DNA of 64,000 nt, taken from an uncultured Alphaproteobacteria bacterium. GTDB lineage: Bacteria > Pseudomonadota > Alphaproteobacteria > RF32 > CAG-239. A program made the translations under genes and the position numbers. The notes under the pieces were generated by a model. The model worked only from the letters and a program-made list of their open reading frames with translations, did not search any database and was not told the origin of the DNA. Shown one piece after another: positions 9,478 through 18,988 of this stretch. Within the stretch, counting starts at the first letter, position 1; every line of letters starts with the position of its first letter. The stretch lies in contig CASFQO010000011.1 of assembly GCA_949297145.1 (NCBI GenBank), positions 88,703-152,702 on the forward strand. Direction: 5' to 3'.

Positions 9478-11778
9478 TTAATATCTGATATGTTTCAGAA
9501 CAATCGTCGACAACGGCGGCAAAACAAGCTCAATAGAGTGCGGACGACCATTGATACTCTCGTCAGAAGCAATCATTTCACCTTCGTTCTTAACACCGCT
9601 TCCCCAGTAATTTTTGTCATCACTGTTAAAGATTTCCTGATAAGCCCCGCTATCCGGAACACCAATCTTAAAGCCATGACGAACCACCGGCGTAAAGTTG
9701 CATACAACAATCATATAGTTATTGTAGTCATGTCCGCGACGAATATAAGAAATGACACTGTCGTTTGCATTAGCATGGTCAATCCATTCAAAGCCTTTGC
9801 TATCAAAATCCTCTTCATAAAAAGCAGAGTTTCCTTTATACATCAAGTTCAAATCGCGCACACAATTTTGCATTCCTTTATACATCGGATATTGCAACAA
9901 GTGCCATCTCAAACTTTCATTAGAGTTCCACTCCCAATCTTGTCCGAATTCGCATCCCATAAAGAGTAATTTTTTACCAGGGTGTGTCCACATAAATCCG
10001 TAATATGCACGAAGGTTTGCAAACTTTTGCCATTCATCTCCCGGCATTTTACCGAGCATAGAGCCTTTACCGTGAACAACTTCATCATGGGAGATTGGCA
10101 AGATAAAGTTTTCATTAAAGGCATAGAGCAAACCGAATGTCAATTTACCATGTTCATATTTACGATAAACTGGATCTTTGCTGATATAGGTAAGGGTATC
10201 ATTCATCCATCCCATATTCCATTTATAACCAAATCCAAGTCCGCCCATAGATGTCGGACGAGAAACCATCGGCCATGCGGTAGATTCTTCCGCACAAGTC
10301 ATAACTCCCGGACAAGTTCCATAGCACAATTCGTTCATCTTACGAATAAAGGCGATAGCTTCAAGGTTTTCATTTCCGCCATAGATATTCGGGATCCACT
10401 CACCTGGTTTACGAGAATAATCCAAATACAACATAGAAGCAACGGCATCCACGCGCAACCCATCAATATGATATTCTTTCAACCAATAAAGCGCACTGGA
10501 GCAAAGAACATTGCTAACTTCTGTTCTGCCGTAGTTATAAATCTTTGTCCCCCAATCTTTGTGTTCACCTTTACGCGGATCGGCATGTTCATAAAGATGC
10601 GTACCGTCAAATTCAACCAAGCCGTGAGCATCTTTCGGGAAGTGAGCCGGAACCCAATCCATAATCACGCCGATATTAGCTTGGTGAAATTTATCAATCA
10701 TATATCTAAAGTCATCCGGATTACCAAAACGCGATGTCGGGGCAAACAATCCGGTAACCTGATATCCCCACGAAGCATCTAACGGGTGTTCACATACCGG
10801 CAAGAATTCAACATGCGTAAAGCCCATATTCATAACATATGGAACAAGACTGTCTGCCAATTCACGATATGTCAAAAACTCAGAACCGTTTTCGCCTTTT
10901 CTGCGCCAAGAACCGAGATGCACCTCATAAATAGACATCGGTCTGTCAAAACTGTTATAAGAAGCACGATACTTCATCCATTCATTATCATTCCAGTTAT
11001 AGTGATTAAGATCAAAAACAATAGATGCCGTATTCGGTCTGACTTCAGAATAAAACGCCATCGGATCACTCTTGGTTAAGATATAACCTTCATGAGTTTT
11101 GATTTCATATTTATAATATTCACCTTCTGTAATATTTGGAATAAAGATATCCCACACACCGCAGTTATAGTGTTTGCGCATCACATTAACGCGCCCATCC
11201 CAATTATTGAATGCGCCGATAACGGAAACACGTTTTGCATTTGGCGCCCATACAGAAAAGCCAACACCTTTAACCCCATTAATTTCCATAATATGAGCAC
11301 CAAGTTTTTTATACAATTCCAAGTGATTACCCTCAGCAAAGAGATACTCATCAATATCACCTAAAATAGATGGGAAAGAATAAACATCCTCTTCCTCATA
11401 AGTTTCACCTTTATCATTAGTTATTCTAAACTTATAGGAAAAGTTATCTGTGTTCATCACGCCGAGATTAATTTGATAAAAACCACGTTTATCCAACATC
11501 GTCATCAAGCCGAGTGAATTACCGTTTTTATCTAATAGTTCAATAGATTTTGTTTTTGGTTTATATGCACGAATAAAGACTTCTTTAGAACCTTTATCCC
11601 GATGAATGCCCAACACCGCCATCACGTTTTCATAATCGCCGTTAATAATGCAGTCCATCTCATTTTTTGACAGTAAATTTTTCATCTCTCCCCCATTGCA
11701 GGAACTCAAAACCGCAAAGTCATGCGGCGTATTATTATTCTCTGATTTTACAGTTTGATTTTTAACTGTGTTGGCCAT
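9478..11778 (-). CDS. glgB: 1,4-alpha-glucan branching enzyme GlgB
   Basis: 766 residues, GH13 branching enzyme. There is an N-terminal carbohydrate-binding region, then a CBM48 domain (GVKGVGFSVWAPNAKRVSV), then the barrel with YEVHLGSW, EFLPVCEHPLDASWGYQVTG, the nucleophile Asp in DGLRVDAVAS (near residue 441), acid Glu in CAEEST (near 494) and the HDEV motif, ending with an all-beta domain. It makes the alpha-1,6 branches of glycogen. GGAG stands eight bases before the ATG, which supports the long start; this adds about 30 polar residues relative to an internal Met. First gene of the cluster. Confidence 0.96.
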   Translation of the reverse strand: MANTVKNQTVKSENNNTPHDFAVLSSCNGGEMKNLLSKNEMDCIINGDYENVMAVLGIHRDKGSKEVFIRAYKPKTKSIELLDKNGNSLGLMTMLDKRGFYQINLGVMNTDNFSYKFRITNDKGETYEEEDVYSFPSILGDIDEYLFAEGNHLELYKKLGAHIMEINGVKGVGFSVWAPNAKRVSVIGAFNNWDGRVNVMRKHYNCGVWDIFIPNITEGEYYKYEIKTHEGYILTKSDPMAFYSEVRPNTASIVFDLNHYNWNDNEWMKYRASYNSFDRPMSIYEVHLGSWRRKGENGSEFLTYRELADSLVPYVMNMGFTHVEFLPVCEHPLDASWGYQVTGLFAPTSRFGNPDDFRYMIDKFHQANIGVIMDWVPAHFPKDAHGLVEFDGTHLYEHADPRKGEHKDWGTKIYNYGRTEVSNVLCSSALYWLKEYHIDGLRVDAVASMLYLDYSRKPGEWIPNIYGGNENLEAIAFIRKMNELCYGTCPGVMTCAEESTAWPMVSRPTSMGGLGFGYKWNMGWMNDTLTYISKDPVYRKYEHGKLTFGLLYAFNENFILPISHDEVVHGKGSMLGKMPGDEWQKFANLRAYYGFMWTHPGKKLLFMGCEFGQDWEWNSNESLRWHLLQYPMYKGMQNCVRDLNLMYKGNSAFYEEDFDSKGFEWIDHANANDSVISYIRRGHDYNNYMIVVCNFTPVVRHGFKIGVPDSGAYQEIFNSDDKNYWGSGVKNEGEMIASDESINGRPHSIELVLPPLSTIVLKHIRY

Positions 11779-12455
11779 AACTATAACTCCAAAATATAAA
11801 CAAAAAATAGGTTACAAAATATGTATAAAAACAATTCAAAAAAATTGCAAGAATTTTATTAAATTTTTTCACCACGACAAACTTCATTTTCCTTTTAAAA
11901 ACAACCGGATTGCGCTTTAAAAGCCTTGCACAAATTTTCCATTCAAGAGCACTCAGATTCCATGCATTTTATCACCACTATTATCTACTCATTTTTAGCG
12001 TCAAAAACAACGATAAAAATAGATATATTTTTTGTATTTTTTTATAACACATACGCTCTTTTTTGGATATTATCTCTTATATAAATCTTATTATTTGTAT
12101 TTTCGACTTTTTTTTTGCACAAGAAACAAAAAAAAATTTTTTTATTTTTTACATTCATTTTTTTTAAAATTTTCAGCCCCCAAAAATCTCATTTTTTTAT
12201 CTTTTTAAAAATTCAAAAAAACAAATTAGAATCAAATAATTAAAGACAATAATTTTATACTTTTTCACCCCTAAAAAAATCCCCTTTTTGAGCTTCAAAA
12301 ATTTTTTTATTTTCCCCTCTTTTTTTAATCATTTTTTAATCTATTTATGTATATACAATAACTAACAAGCAAAGCGAAGAAAATTTCGTATTTACAAAAT
12401 AAAAATTATATTTATACTTAACCTTGTTTTATAACAAATTATTTGGAGAATTGAA
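11779..12455. other. Long AT-rich intergenic region upstream of glgB and of the DUF2934 gene
   Basis: About 680 bases between two divergent genes. It is extremely A+T-rich with many T and A runs, especially at 12030-12330. It must hold the promoters of the leftward glycogen operon and of the rightward small gene. I could not single out a confident sigma-70 site because TATAAT-like strings are frequent by composition. No open frame, RNA gene or ordered repeat was seen. Confidence 0.6.
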
Positions 12456-12671
12456 ATGACATTCAATGAAAATTTAATTAGAGAAGCTGCTTACTACAAT
12501 TGGCAGAATGCTGGTTGCCCGTTTGGTCAGGATGAAAAGTTCTGGAACATGGCAATTGAACAAATCTATGGTTCAAAAGCTACCAAGTCTTGCTGCAGCA
12601 CATCTTCTTCTTCTAAGAAGACAGCTTCTTCAAGCAAAAAAACTTCTTCTAAATCAAAATCTAAGAAGTAA
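12456..12671 (+). CDS. Small DUF2934-type protein with Ser/Lys-rich tail
   Basis: 71 residues. The N-terminal 40 residues (IREAAYYNWQNAGCPFGQDE followed by FWNMAIEQI) match the short DUF2934 motif: Ile-Arg-x-x-Ala-Tyr, a Gly-x-Pro-x-Gly turn and a Trp before an acidic helix. The last 26 residues are almost only Ser, Lys and Thr with a Cys-Cys pair, giving a strongly basic, probably disordered tail that could bind nucleic acid. GGAG stands seven bases before the ATG. It stands alone between the AT-rich region and a strong terminator, so it is a single-gene transcript. Function of the domain is unknown. Confidence 0.75.
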   Translation: MTFNENLIREAAYYNWQNAGCPFGQDEKFWNMAIEQIYGSKATKSCCSTSSSSKKTASSSKKTSSKSKSKK

Positions 12672-12691
12672 GATTTTTTATTAAGAGCTTA

Positions 12692-12726
12692 AAAAAAGAC
12701 CACCTGTAATTAGGGTGGTTTTTTTA
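12692..12726 (+). terminator. Rho-independent terminator after the DUF2934 gene
   Basis: ACCACC and GGTGGT form a stem with a short AT-rich loop, preceded by seven A and followed by seven T, typical of intrinsic termination and possibly usable in both directions. Confidence 0.85.
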
Positions 12727-12840
12727 TATCTAAAATTCGCTTAACAACGCAAATAAATTTATCATATTTACTGAAAATTAAGCTCTGAAATTCTAAACTA
12801 TCTGCACCATAAAAACAATTCTAAAAAAGCGATAAAAAAG

Positions 12841-14067
12841 ATGAAAACCCTAAACCCGTTAAACCGACTAGACATTGCCTGTTTTTTACGTTCACAGCTA
12901 TATTTGGCGCCGGTTCTTTTGCTCTTTTATCAGCAAAACGGTTTAACCATCGCAGACTTTGTTTTATTCCAAGGAATTTTTCAATTAACCGGAATTGTTT
13001 TTGAAATACCATGCGGTTACATAGCCGATGTCATATCAAAGAAAAAAGTTCTGATTTTAGCTTTCACATGTTTCTTTTTAAGAGCCGTTTTGTGGCTAAG
13101 TTTTTCAGGGATATACATCGTCCTTTTAGGTGAACTTTTCAATGCCTTATCGCGTGCATTTTTATCCGGCGTTTATGACAGCTATATATACGATTACCTC
13201 AAAAATGAAAACAAGACAAAGCGTATGCTGAAAGAATGCGGACGCACCAATTTTGCCATGTCATCGGGTGCTATGTTTGCGGCCATTTTCAGTGCAACAT
13301 TATATGCCCATTATGGCACAACCGTTCTTCTCGGATTAGAATTCTGTTTAACACTCATCAGTATTCTCTTATTAACCTCTCTGCCAAATCCCCCTTCAGC
13401 TCGCCCGCATGCTAAAACGATTAAAGAGAAATTTATAGAAATAAAAGATACAACCGTTACCACCATAAAAAACAAAAACATCAACGTTTATATTTTATAT
13501 TCAGCCCTTTTGTTTTCGACCACATCACTCTTCTGCTGGTGTTTCCAACCCTTGCTAAAAATGTCATCTGCACCGGTCATCATGTTCAGTTCCATTTATG
13601 TGATAAATCATGCGTTGCGGGCGACTTTTTCATACTACGTCAACAAGCTTAAAAAATTCTTTGGATTTAATCGTTTGCTGGTTGTAACAACATTTCTGTG
13701 CTTATATTCTTTTGCTTGCATGATTTTGAGTTTTTATTTCAAACAACCGAATGTTGCATTCGTATGCTTAATATTCGTTTGTATCGGAATTGGGTTTCAA
13801 CTAGCCTTTGCAATCGCCAACATCAATCACATCCACGACTATGCTCTTGAAGAGACCAGAGCCACCATCTCCTCGGTAAACAATATGCTTCAGCAAACGA
13901 TTTCCGGACTTTCTTTAATTTGCTTTAAGTTCGTAATTGCCCCGGACAACGAAACGAGTGGCCTAAGCTTTGCCTCTGCTTTCTCGTTATTTGGTGTATT
14001 TTACATGAGTTTATTTATTTTCTTGCTATACATCATATACCAACGCTCCCGCGAACCGGTCAAATAG
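12841..14067 (+). CDS. Major facilitator superfamily transporter
   Basis: 408 residues with about twelve hydrophobic segments. Between the second and third segments, GYIADVISKKKVLILAFTCF is the classic MFS loop motif (Gly-x-x-x-Asp-x-x-x-Arg/Lys-Lys). A cytoplasmic basic loop near residues 180-210 divides two six-helix halves. The substrate cannot be inferred; the closest general types are drug or metabolite exporters. Only a weak AAAAAG precedes the ATG. It stands between a terminator and the NfeD gene, 110 bases upstream of the latter. Confidence 0.8.
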   Translation: MKTLNPLNRLDIACFLRSQLYLAPVLLLFYQQNGLTIADFVLFQGIFQLTGIVFEIPCGYIADVISKKKVLILAFTCFFLRAVLWLSFSGIYIVLLGELFNALSRAFLSGVYDSYIYDYLKNENKTKRMLKECGRTNFAMSSGAMFAAIFSATLYAHYGTTVLLGLEFCLTLISILLLTSLPNPPSARPHAKTIKEKFIEIKDTTVTTIKNKNINVYILYSALLFSTTSLFCWCFQPLLKMSSAPVIMFSSIYVINHALRATFSYYVNKLKKFFGFNRLLVVTTFLCLYSFACMILSFYFKQPNVAFVCLIFVCIGIGFQLAFAIANINHIHDYALEETRATISSVNNMLQQTISGLSLICFKFVIAPDNETSGLSFASAFSLFGVFYMSLFIFLLYIIYQRSREPVK

Positions 14068-14177
14068 AGAACAGTATAGATAAATCATTTAAAAAACATA
14101 CTTTTTCTTTAACGAAAAATAAAGTAATCATCCTTAAAATAAAGCCAATTATTGTTCAACCGTAAGAGGATAATCAG

Positions 14178-14615
14178 ATGTCTGCATGGATTGTTTTTTT
14201 AATTATATCACTAATTTGTTTCATTGCTGAAATATACACCCCCACAATGTTTTTCTTGAATTTTGCCATAGCCGGAATTGTCTGCACCGTTTTGGCATTA
14301 GTAACTGACAATTACAATATTCTCGTCCCGATATTTACGATTTTATCTATTCTATTCATTCTGTTTTTGCGTCCTTTACTAAACATCAATCCCAAAAAGG
14401 AAAAAGAACACACATTTGAATCCCAATACATCGGCAAAATAGCAACCGCCATCACTGATATAAACGCCTTTTCTGGACGCTTAAAAATCTATGATGAAAA
14501 CTGGGAAGCTCGTACCACAGATGAATCTGTTCCGGAAATTAAAAAAGGTTCAAAGGTAACCATTCTTCGCCATGATGATCTAACCATGTTTGTAGAAAAG
14601 AAAGGAAAAAAGTAA
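14178..14615 (+). CDS. NfeD-like membrane protein
   Basis: 145 residues: two or three hydrophobic segments in the first 75 residues, then a small beta-barrel (OB-fold) domain with YIGKIATAITDINAFSGRLK and a final VTILRHDDLTMFVEKK strand. This is the short NfeD form that partners SPFH-domain proteins in membrane microdomain complexes. The stop codon overlaps the start of the SPFH gene by one base, which is the expected operon partner. AGAGGA lies seven bases upstream of the ATG. Confidence 0.88.
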   Translation: MSAWIVFLIISLICFIAEIYTPTMFFLNFAIAGIVCTVLALVTDNYNILVPIFTILSILFILFLRPLLNINPKKEKEHTFESQYIGKIATAITDINAFSGRLKIYDENWEARTTDESVPEIKKGSKVTILRHDDLTMFVEKKGKK

Positions 14616-15595
14616 TGGAAACCGTATTAGTCTTATTGATTATTGCCGCTTTTGCGATTGCGATAAAAGGTTGTATCATTGTAGAACAACAGGAAGTTGT
14701 GATTGTTCAGAGGCTAGGAAAATATAAAGAAACACTGACTGCCGGACTAAATTTCATTGTTCCTTTCATTGATGCACCCAAGAGCGTATATAAAAAAGTC
14801 AGCACCACCTATCCTGATGGCCGCACCTATTCTTATATGCAAAAGAGCACTCGTTTAGATTTAAGAGAAACGGTATACGATTTTCCCCGTCAAAACGTTA
14901 TCACCAAAGACAACGTATCAATTGCCATCAATGCCGTTTTGTATTTTCAAATCATCAATCCGGAAAAAGCCGTTTATGGGGTAGAAAATTTATCTGAAGC
15001 GATTGAAAAATTAACCCAAACAACTCTACGCCAACTCATTGGTAAAATGGAGTTGCAAGAGACCCTGGTTTCACGTGATAAAATCAACGAAGAATTGAGA
15101 GGAATTTTAGACACCGCCTCTGACAAATGGGGCGTCAAAGTCAACCGCATCGAGCTGCAAGACATTATGCCTCCGGCAGACATTCAAGCCGCCATGGATA
15201 AGCAGATGAAGGCCGAACGCGAAAAACGCGCGATGATATATGAAGCCGAAGGCGAAAAAGAATCATCCATCCGCATCGCAGAAGGACAAAAGGAAGCCGC
15301 CATCCGCAAAGCCGAAGGTGAAAAGGAAGCCTCCATCTTAAAAGCCGAGGGTATTGCGCAAGCACGCATGGTGGAAGCCGAAGCCGAAAAAGAAGCAATT
15401 AAAAGAATAATTGAAGCTCTTTCTTCCAAAGGCCAAGCCGACAAATATCTGATTGCGATGAAGTATCTGGAAACCATGAAAGAAATGACCTCAGGCCAAG
15501 ACAACAAGATTGTTTATATGCCCTATGAAGCCAGTGCCGTATTAAGCTCTGTTGATGGCATCCGTGAAATGCTTTCAACCAAAAAAGGCGCATAA
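14615..15595 (+). CDS. SPFH/band-7 family membrane protein (QmcA-like)
   Basis: 326 residues. One N-terminal membrane segment is followed by the SPFH domain (VEQQEVVIVQRLGKYKETL, then VITKDNVSIAINAVLYFQI), and then a long helical region rich in Ala, Glu and Lys repeats (residues 200-265, repeated EGEKEAS-type units) that forms a coiled coil for oligomerisation. Length and layout match the QmcA/stomatin branch. Such proteins scaffold inner-membrane microdomains and modulate FtsH-type proteolysis. Translationally coupled to the NfeD gene. Confidence 0.9.
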   Translation: METVLVLLIIAAFAIAIKGCIIVEQQEVVIVQRLGKYKETLTAGLNFIVPFIDAPKSVYKKVSTTYPDGRTYSYMQKSTRLDLRETVYDFPRQNVITKDNVSIAINAVLYFQIINPEKAVYGVENLSEAIEKLTQTTLRQLIGKMELQETLVSRDKINEELRGILDTASDKWGVKVNRIELQDIMPPADIQAAMDKQMKAEREKRAMIYEAEGEKESSIRIAEGQKEAAIRKAEGEKEASILKAEGIAQARMVEAEAEKEAIKRIIEALSSKGQADKYLIAMKYLETMKEMTSGQDNKIVYMPYEASAVLSSVDGIREMLSTKKGA

Positions 15596-15624
15596 CTAAA
15601 ACCTTAAAAATATAAGGACGAAAA

Positions 15625-15990
15625 ATGTTTATACTACTCACCATCGGAATTGTCATCTTAAAATTTTTAGCGCTGGCTGTCGTCGGCCTATTCTTCGCTG
15701 AAGATTTGGAGCTGACACGTTCCGTCGGAGGTGCTGTTTATTCAGCTTATTTCACCATAGGATTATGTACTTTTTTTGCATTATTTTTCTTCGTTTTGGG
15801 GAAAAGGCTTTTCTGGCTGATTATAGCAGGCGTACTAGGGTTCTTTTACTTAGGAATGTATAATGGCGCCCCAGGCATAAAAGATGTACACGCCAGCAAT
15901 GATTTAAAAAGCCGATATTTTAAGGATACAGACACTTTCATCGCGCGTATGCATGATGTGGTCAAAATTATTCAAAAAGATAAGCAGTGA
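15625..15990 (+). CDS. Small membrane protein of unknown function
   Basis: 121 residues with three hydrophobic segments: residues 1-24, about 39-57 and about 63-76. A short soluble C-terminus includes HASNDLKSRYFKDTDTFIAR. AAGGAC precedes the ATG at a good distance, and the gene starts 29 bases after the SPFH gene and ends at a terminator, so it is the third gene of the NfeD-SPFH operon. I do not recognise the family. Confidence 0.65.
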   Translation: MFILLTIGIVILKFLALAVVGLFFAEDLELTRSVGGAVYSAYFTIGLCTFFALFFFVLGKRLFWLIIAGVLGFFYLGMYNGAPGIKDVHASNDLKSRYFKDTDTFIARMHDVVKIIQKDKQ

Positions 15991-15995
15991 CAAAA

Positions 15996-16028
15996 AAATC
16001 CTCGTTTTAACATCAAAACGAGGATTTT
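15996..16028. terminator. Bidirectional terminator between the SPFH operon and ppa
   Basis: A 13-base-pair perfect stem, AAATCCTCGTTTT against AAAACGAGGATTT, with a six-base loop. It lies between convergent genes and carries A and T runs on its flanks, so it can serve both. Confidence 0.85.
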
Positions 16029-16047
16029 CAATAACAACACCGTTTAG

Positions 16048-16584
16048 TTAGAATTGACCACCAAACTTTTCTTCATAAGCATCACGAGCTTCTTCAATCA
16101 ATTTTTTCGCCTCACTTGGCCCCAAAAATTTTTCAATAGTAACTTGCTTTTTTTCCAAAACTTTATAATCTTCAAAAAAGCGTTGCAACATTTTCAAAAT
16201 ATGCGGCGGTAATTGAGATATATCCGTAAACACATTATACTCCGGATCGTCCTCATGGATAGCAATAATTTTATCATCAGCTTCACCGCAATCAATCATT
16301 TTCATCACCCCGATAGGTCTTGCACGCATAATAGAAAGCGGCACAATCGGTTCTTGACCTAAAACAAGAATATCAAGCGGATCATTGTCTTCACAATACG
16401 TTTGCGGAATAAAGCCGTAGTTTGCCGGATAATGCACGGAAGAATAAAGAATACGATCCACTTTTAACAATCCGCTTTCTTTATCCAATTCATATTTAAC
16501 TTGAGACCCTTTCGGCACTTCAATAATCGCCGGAATGATATTCGGAAACTGTGAATAATGTTTTACTTGATGCCACGGATGCAT
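16048..16584 (-). CDS. ppa: Inorganic pyrophosphatase
   Basis: 178 residues, the normal length of a family I soluble pyrophosphatase. Key signature: [20 protein letters not shown] with the metal-binding Asp residues in Asp-Asn-Asp-Pro-Leu-Asp, preceded by the active-site Glu/Lys segment [19 protein letters not shown] and followed by [16 protein letters not shown]. It hydrolyses pyrophosphate, pulling biosynthetic reactions forward, in the cytosol. A sigma-70 type promoter lies 33 bases upstream, and the gene is monocistronic, ending at a bidirectional terminator. Confidence 0.97.
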   Translation of the reverse strand: MHPWHQVKHYSQFPNIIPAIIEVPKGSQVKYELDKESGLLKVDRILYSSVHYPANYGFIPQTYCEDNDPLDILVLGQEPIVPLSIMRARPIGVMKMIDCGEADDKIIAIHEDDPEYNVFTDISQLPPHILKMLQRFFEDYKVLEKKQVTIEKFLGPSEAKKLIEEARDAYEEKFGGQF

Positions 16585-16616
16585 AACAACTCTCCTAAAA
16601 AACTCAAAACAGCAAG

Positions 16617-16645
16617 AAAATAATCTTTGTCATATTTTTTGTCAA
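16617..16645 (-). promoter_or_regulatory. Sigma-70-type promoter of ppa
   Basis: Read leftward: a perfect -35 TTGACA (16645-16640), 17-base spacer, and -10 TATTTT (16622-16617), placing the transcript start a few bases before the ppa ribosome binding site. Confidence 0.7.
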
Positions 16646-16731
16646 GAGAAACTTTTTCAGAAAAAGACATTGCTATCTAAAGAAAAGCGTGTTAGAGTGT
16701 AAGGATTAGTAATATACTCTGGAGAATAAAA

Positions 16732-18267
16732 ATGAAAACATATACCCTAGACCAATTAATTAATTTGGATTCTGGCGGAATAGACATCGTACAAAAAAAT
16801 AACGACGACGATGCCCAAAATTTTTTGGAAGAAAAAAAGGAAGAACTTTCATTTTTAAGTCCCCGAGAGTATGAGCAACTCAAAGAATACTATACAGACA
16901 CGATGGAAAAATATCGCCTGATATATGAGGCCATCGTTTCAGGTTTTTCCACTTCGAACAACCCTGGTTTTCCGGAATATATTTATAACATCAATCTCAA
17001 AGACGGTAGCATAGAAAGAGACAAAAACGGCCGTTTAATTAGCTATTCAACAGAAGTTTTAGCGCCCTGCTCAACTTCAATGCTGCACTACATCAACCAT
17101 GAATGTAATGATGTCTTTGTTATCATCCCGCCGATTAAAAGCGAGCAGCGTACTGCTGAAAAGATGATTTCGGAGTGTCTTCGCGAATATGATGCGGAAA
17201 AAGAAAACAATCTGAATAAATTTACAACAGACCCAACTTTTAATCCGGAAGATGAGCCGGAATTGCCTTTCCCAACAACAAATGATAAAAAGCAAACTTC
17301 ATCTTGCCAAACAGCCTTGCGGCTCAACGATTTATTTGATGAAGAAAAGACCTCCGACGCTCTCATCAACATCGCTAAGAAAGATATTATTCCGCACGAT
17401 ATTTACCGCTTATCCATCACCTCCAAATACCCAAATGATTTGGAAGAGCTGATAAAAGAATTGGAAGCCAAATTTCCACCGTACATTTCTTTTGAAAAAG
17501 GCGAGCGAAACCTTTATAAAAAGAATTTGAGTGAAAATACGCGTAACTATTTTGATATCAAAAAGACCGCTCGAATTACCATTCCCGAAACCGGAAAAAC
17601 ATTTTTCATTGAATTTCAATTCAAACAAACATTAATGTTTTTCGCCCACCTTCGTTCGCACGCTGCATATGAAGAGTATCGGATATTAGAAGCCAAATAT
17701 CAGGCCTTAAAAGATGCAGAACAAAAAAATAAAAACAAGAACGTCACCACACGCCAAAAATTACAGCAACTCAAAAAACAGCGTGATGAAAAAAAAGAAT
17801 TATGTTTACAAATCCACCGCAACGCCGTCCATCAAAGCAATTTATACTTGATGCATAAAATTCAGTGGCTGGATGACAATGCCAGAGGCCTTCATCGCGT
17901 GCCGGACTATACGGATGACAAATACAAACATTCGGTAGATACCATTAAGAAGAACTATATCGTAGAAAGCTATGAACCTTTTGACGGAGCCACCGCTTTT
18001 ACAACAACGCCGGATGAATATCTGAATAAATCTTTTTATTTAAAGATGATAGGCATTCTTCCGGAAAGTTTTGATGAACTAGGCAAAAATGCAAAAGACC
18101 ATGTCATGAAAGCATGGAACACCTTAACACCGGCCGATTTAAAAGATTTTACGCGTATTAGCAAAACAGCCGTCAAATACCAAGACGTCATCAAAGACAT
18201 TCAAAAAAAGCGCAAGATGATGGATTCCGTGACACTCTTAAACACTTTTGCCCAAAACGAACGATAA
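16732..18267 (+). CDS. Unknown 511-residue protein with a possible divergent RelA/SpoT-like domain
   Basis: No signal peptide or membrane segment. Residues 1-190 are mixed and hydrophilic with a Pro/Asp/Glu-rich linker near 165-190. Residues about 200-330 show a pattern reminiscent of the RelA/SpoT nucleotidyltransferase fold: HDIYRLSITSKYPNDLEELI (222 onward), NYFDIK (272-277), FIEFQFKQ (292-299) and HAAYEEYR (310-317). That order of Asp-x-x-x-Arg, Asp-x-Lys, Glu-x-Gln-Phe and His-x-x-Tyr-Glu is what suggests the family; true synthetases have extra conserved residues I cannot place. A Lys/Gln-rich coiled segment (320-365) follows, then an unknown C-terminal part. GGAG lies eight bases before the ATG and TTGCTA/TAGAGT may be its promoter. 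Function not established. Confidence 0.55.
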   Translation: MKTYTLDQLINLDSGGIDIVQKNNDDDAQNFLEEKKEELSFLSPREYEQLKEYYTDTMEKYRLIYEAIVSGFSTSNNPGFPEYIYNINLKDGSIERDKNGRLISYSTEVLAPCSTSMLHYINHECNDVFVIIPPIKSEQRTAEKMISECLREYDAEKENNLNKFTTDPTFNPEDEPELPFPTTNDKKQTSSCQTALRLNDLFDEEKTSDALINIAKKDIIPHDIYRLSITSKYPNDLEELIKELEAKFPPYISFEKGERNLYKKNLSENTRNYFDIKKTARITIPETGKTFFIEFQFKQTLMFFAHLRSHAAYEEYRILEAKYQALKDAEQKNKNKNVTTRQKLQQLKKQRDEKKELCLQIHRNAVHQSNLYLMHKIQWLDDNARGLHRVPDYTDDKYKHSVDTIKKNYIVESYEPFDGATAFTTTPDEYLNKSFYLKMIGILPESFDELGKNAKDHVMKAWNTLTPADLKDFTRISKTAVKYQDVIKDIQKKRKMMDSVTLLNTFAQNER

Positions 18268-18378
18268 CAAGCCATAAAAGTTCCCATAAAATAGTCATCT
18301 TTTCTATTGACTAAAATCCAAAAAAAACATATCAAAGGAAAGTAATACTTATTTTTATGAACTCTAAAATGAACTATT

Positions 18379-18816
18379 ATGGAACAAAAAAAGACAACTG
18401 AGCCGCATTTTCCATTAAAAATTTTGGTAAGAACCGCTAAAGAAAACTTCGTGCAAAAAGACGCACCTTCCGCAGAAGACATCAAACTAGGCATATGTGT
18501 TGAACAAAATGCCTGGTTGCTGGTCAAAATTCCAACAGATCGTTGCTCGCCGGAAAGTTTCTTAAAAACCGTTGCCAATCTGACAGGATTACCGGTTCAC
18601 TATCCGAAAGCAGAAGATTTTGCTAAATTAAAAGAAGTTTTTCCCATGGTAACAGAAATCTGTGCAACCCTAAAAAAGGATGAGCGAACAAACCGTGGAT
18701 TAAGCTATTCTCACATAGACAATTTTAATGAAGAAGAAGAGCGAGTTTTGCAAAATTTTCTAACCAATCATCGACCGAGTTATATTCGTCTTGTGATTAA
18801 CTTAGATGAGCTATAA
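18379..18816 (+). CDS. Unknown soluble protein
   Basis: 145 residues, no signal peptide, no membrane segment, mixed alpha/beta composition. Recognisable only as a compact domain with ICVEQNAWLLVKIPTDRCSP near the middle and a charged helix (FNEEEERVLQNFLTNHR) near the end. It follows the 511-residue gene by 111 bases on the same strand and ends near a terminator, so it may be co-transcribed. No function can be offered. Confidence 0.5.
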   Translation: MEQKKTTEPHFPLKILVRTAKENFVQKDAPSAEDIKLGICVEQNAWLLVKIPTDRCSPESFLKTVANLTGLPVHYPKAEDFAKLKEVFPMVTEICATLKKDERTNRGLSYSHIDNFNEEEERVLQNFLTNHRPSYIRLVINLDEL

Positions 18817-18872
18817 ACGGAAAACAAGCCTTAATGCCACCCAAGAAAAAGGGCCGCATTTTATGTAAAAAC

Positions 18873-18908
18873 AAAGGAGCCTCTATAAAAAGAAGCTCCT
18901 TTTATTTT
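18873..18908 (+). terminator. Rho-independent terminator
   Basis: AAAGGAGC pairs with GCTCCTTT around an AT-rich loop, followed by a T-rich tract. It closes the two-gene stretch on the left. Confidence 0.75.
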
Positions 18909-18988
18909 AGCAAACGACATTTTTCAACCGTAAAATTTTTCATAAAAAAGATTGAAAAAAATGATTTTTTTTGTAAAATAACTTCATT

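Noticed and set aside
9982-10782. A 266-codon frame on the + strand inside glgB
   Set aside because: Antisense to the catalytic core of the branching enzyme; composition and lack of a ribosome binding site show it is a shadow.
12030-12350. Dense T/A runs resembling an ordered repeat or replication-origin-like AT block
   Set aside because: No periodic unit, no DnaA-box-like repeats and no paired repeats; low complexity from base composition explains it.
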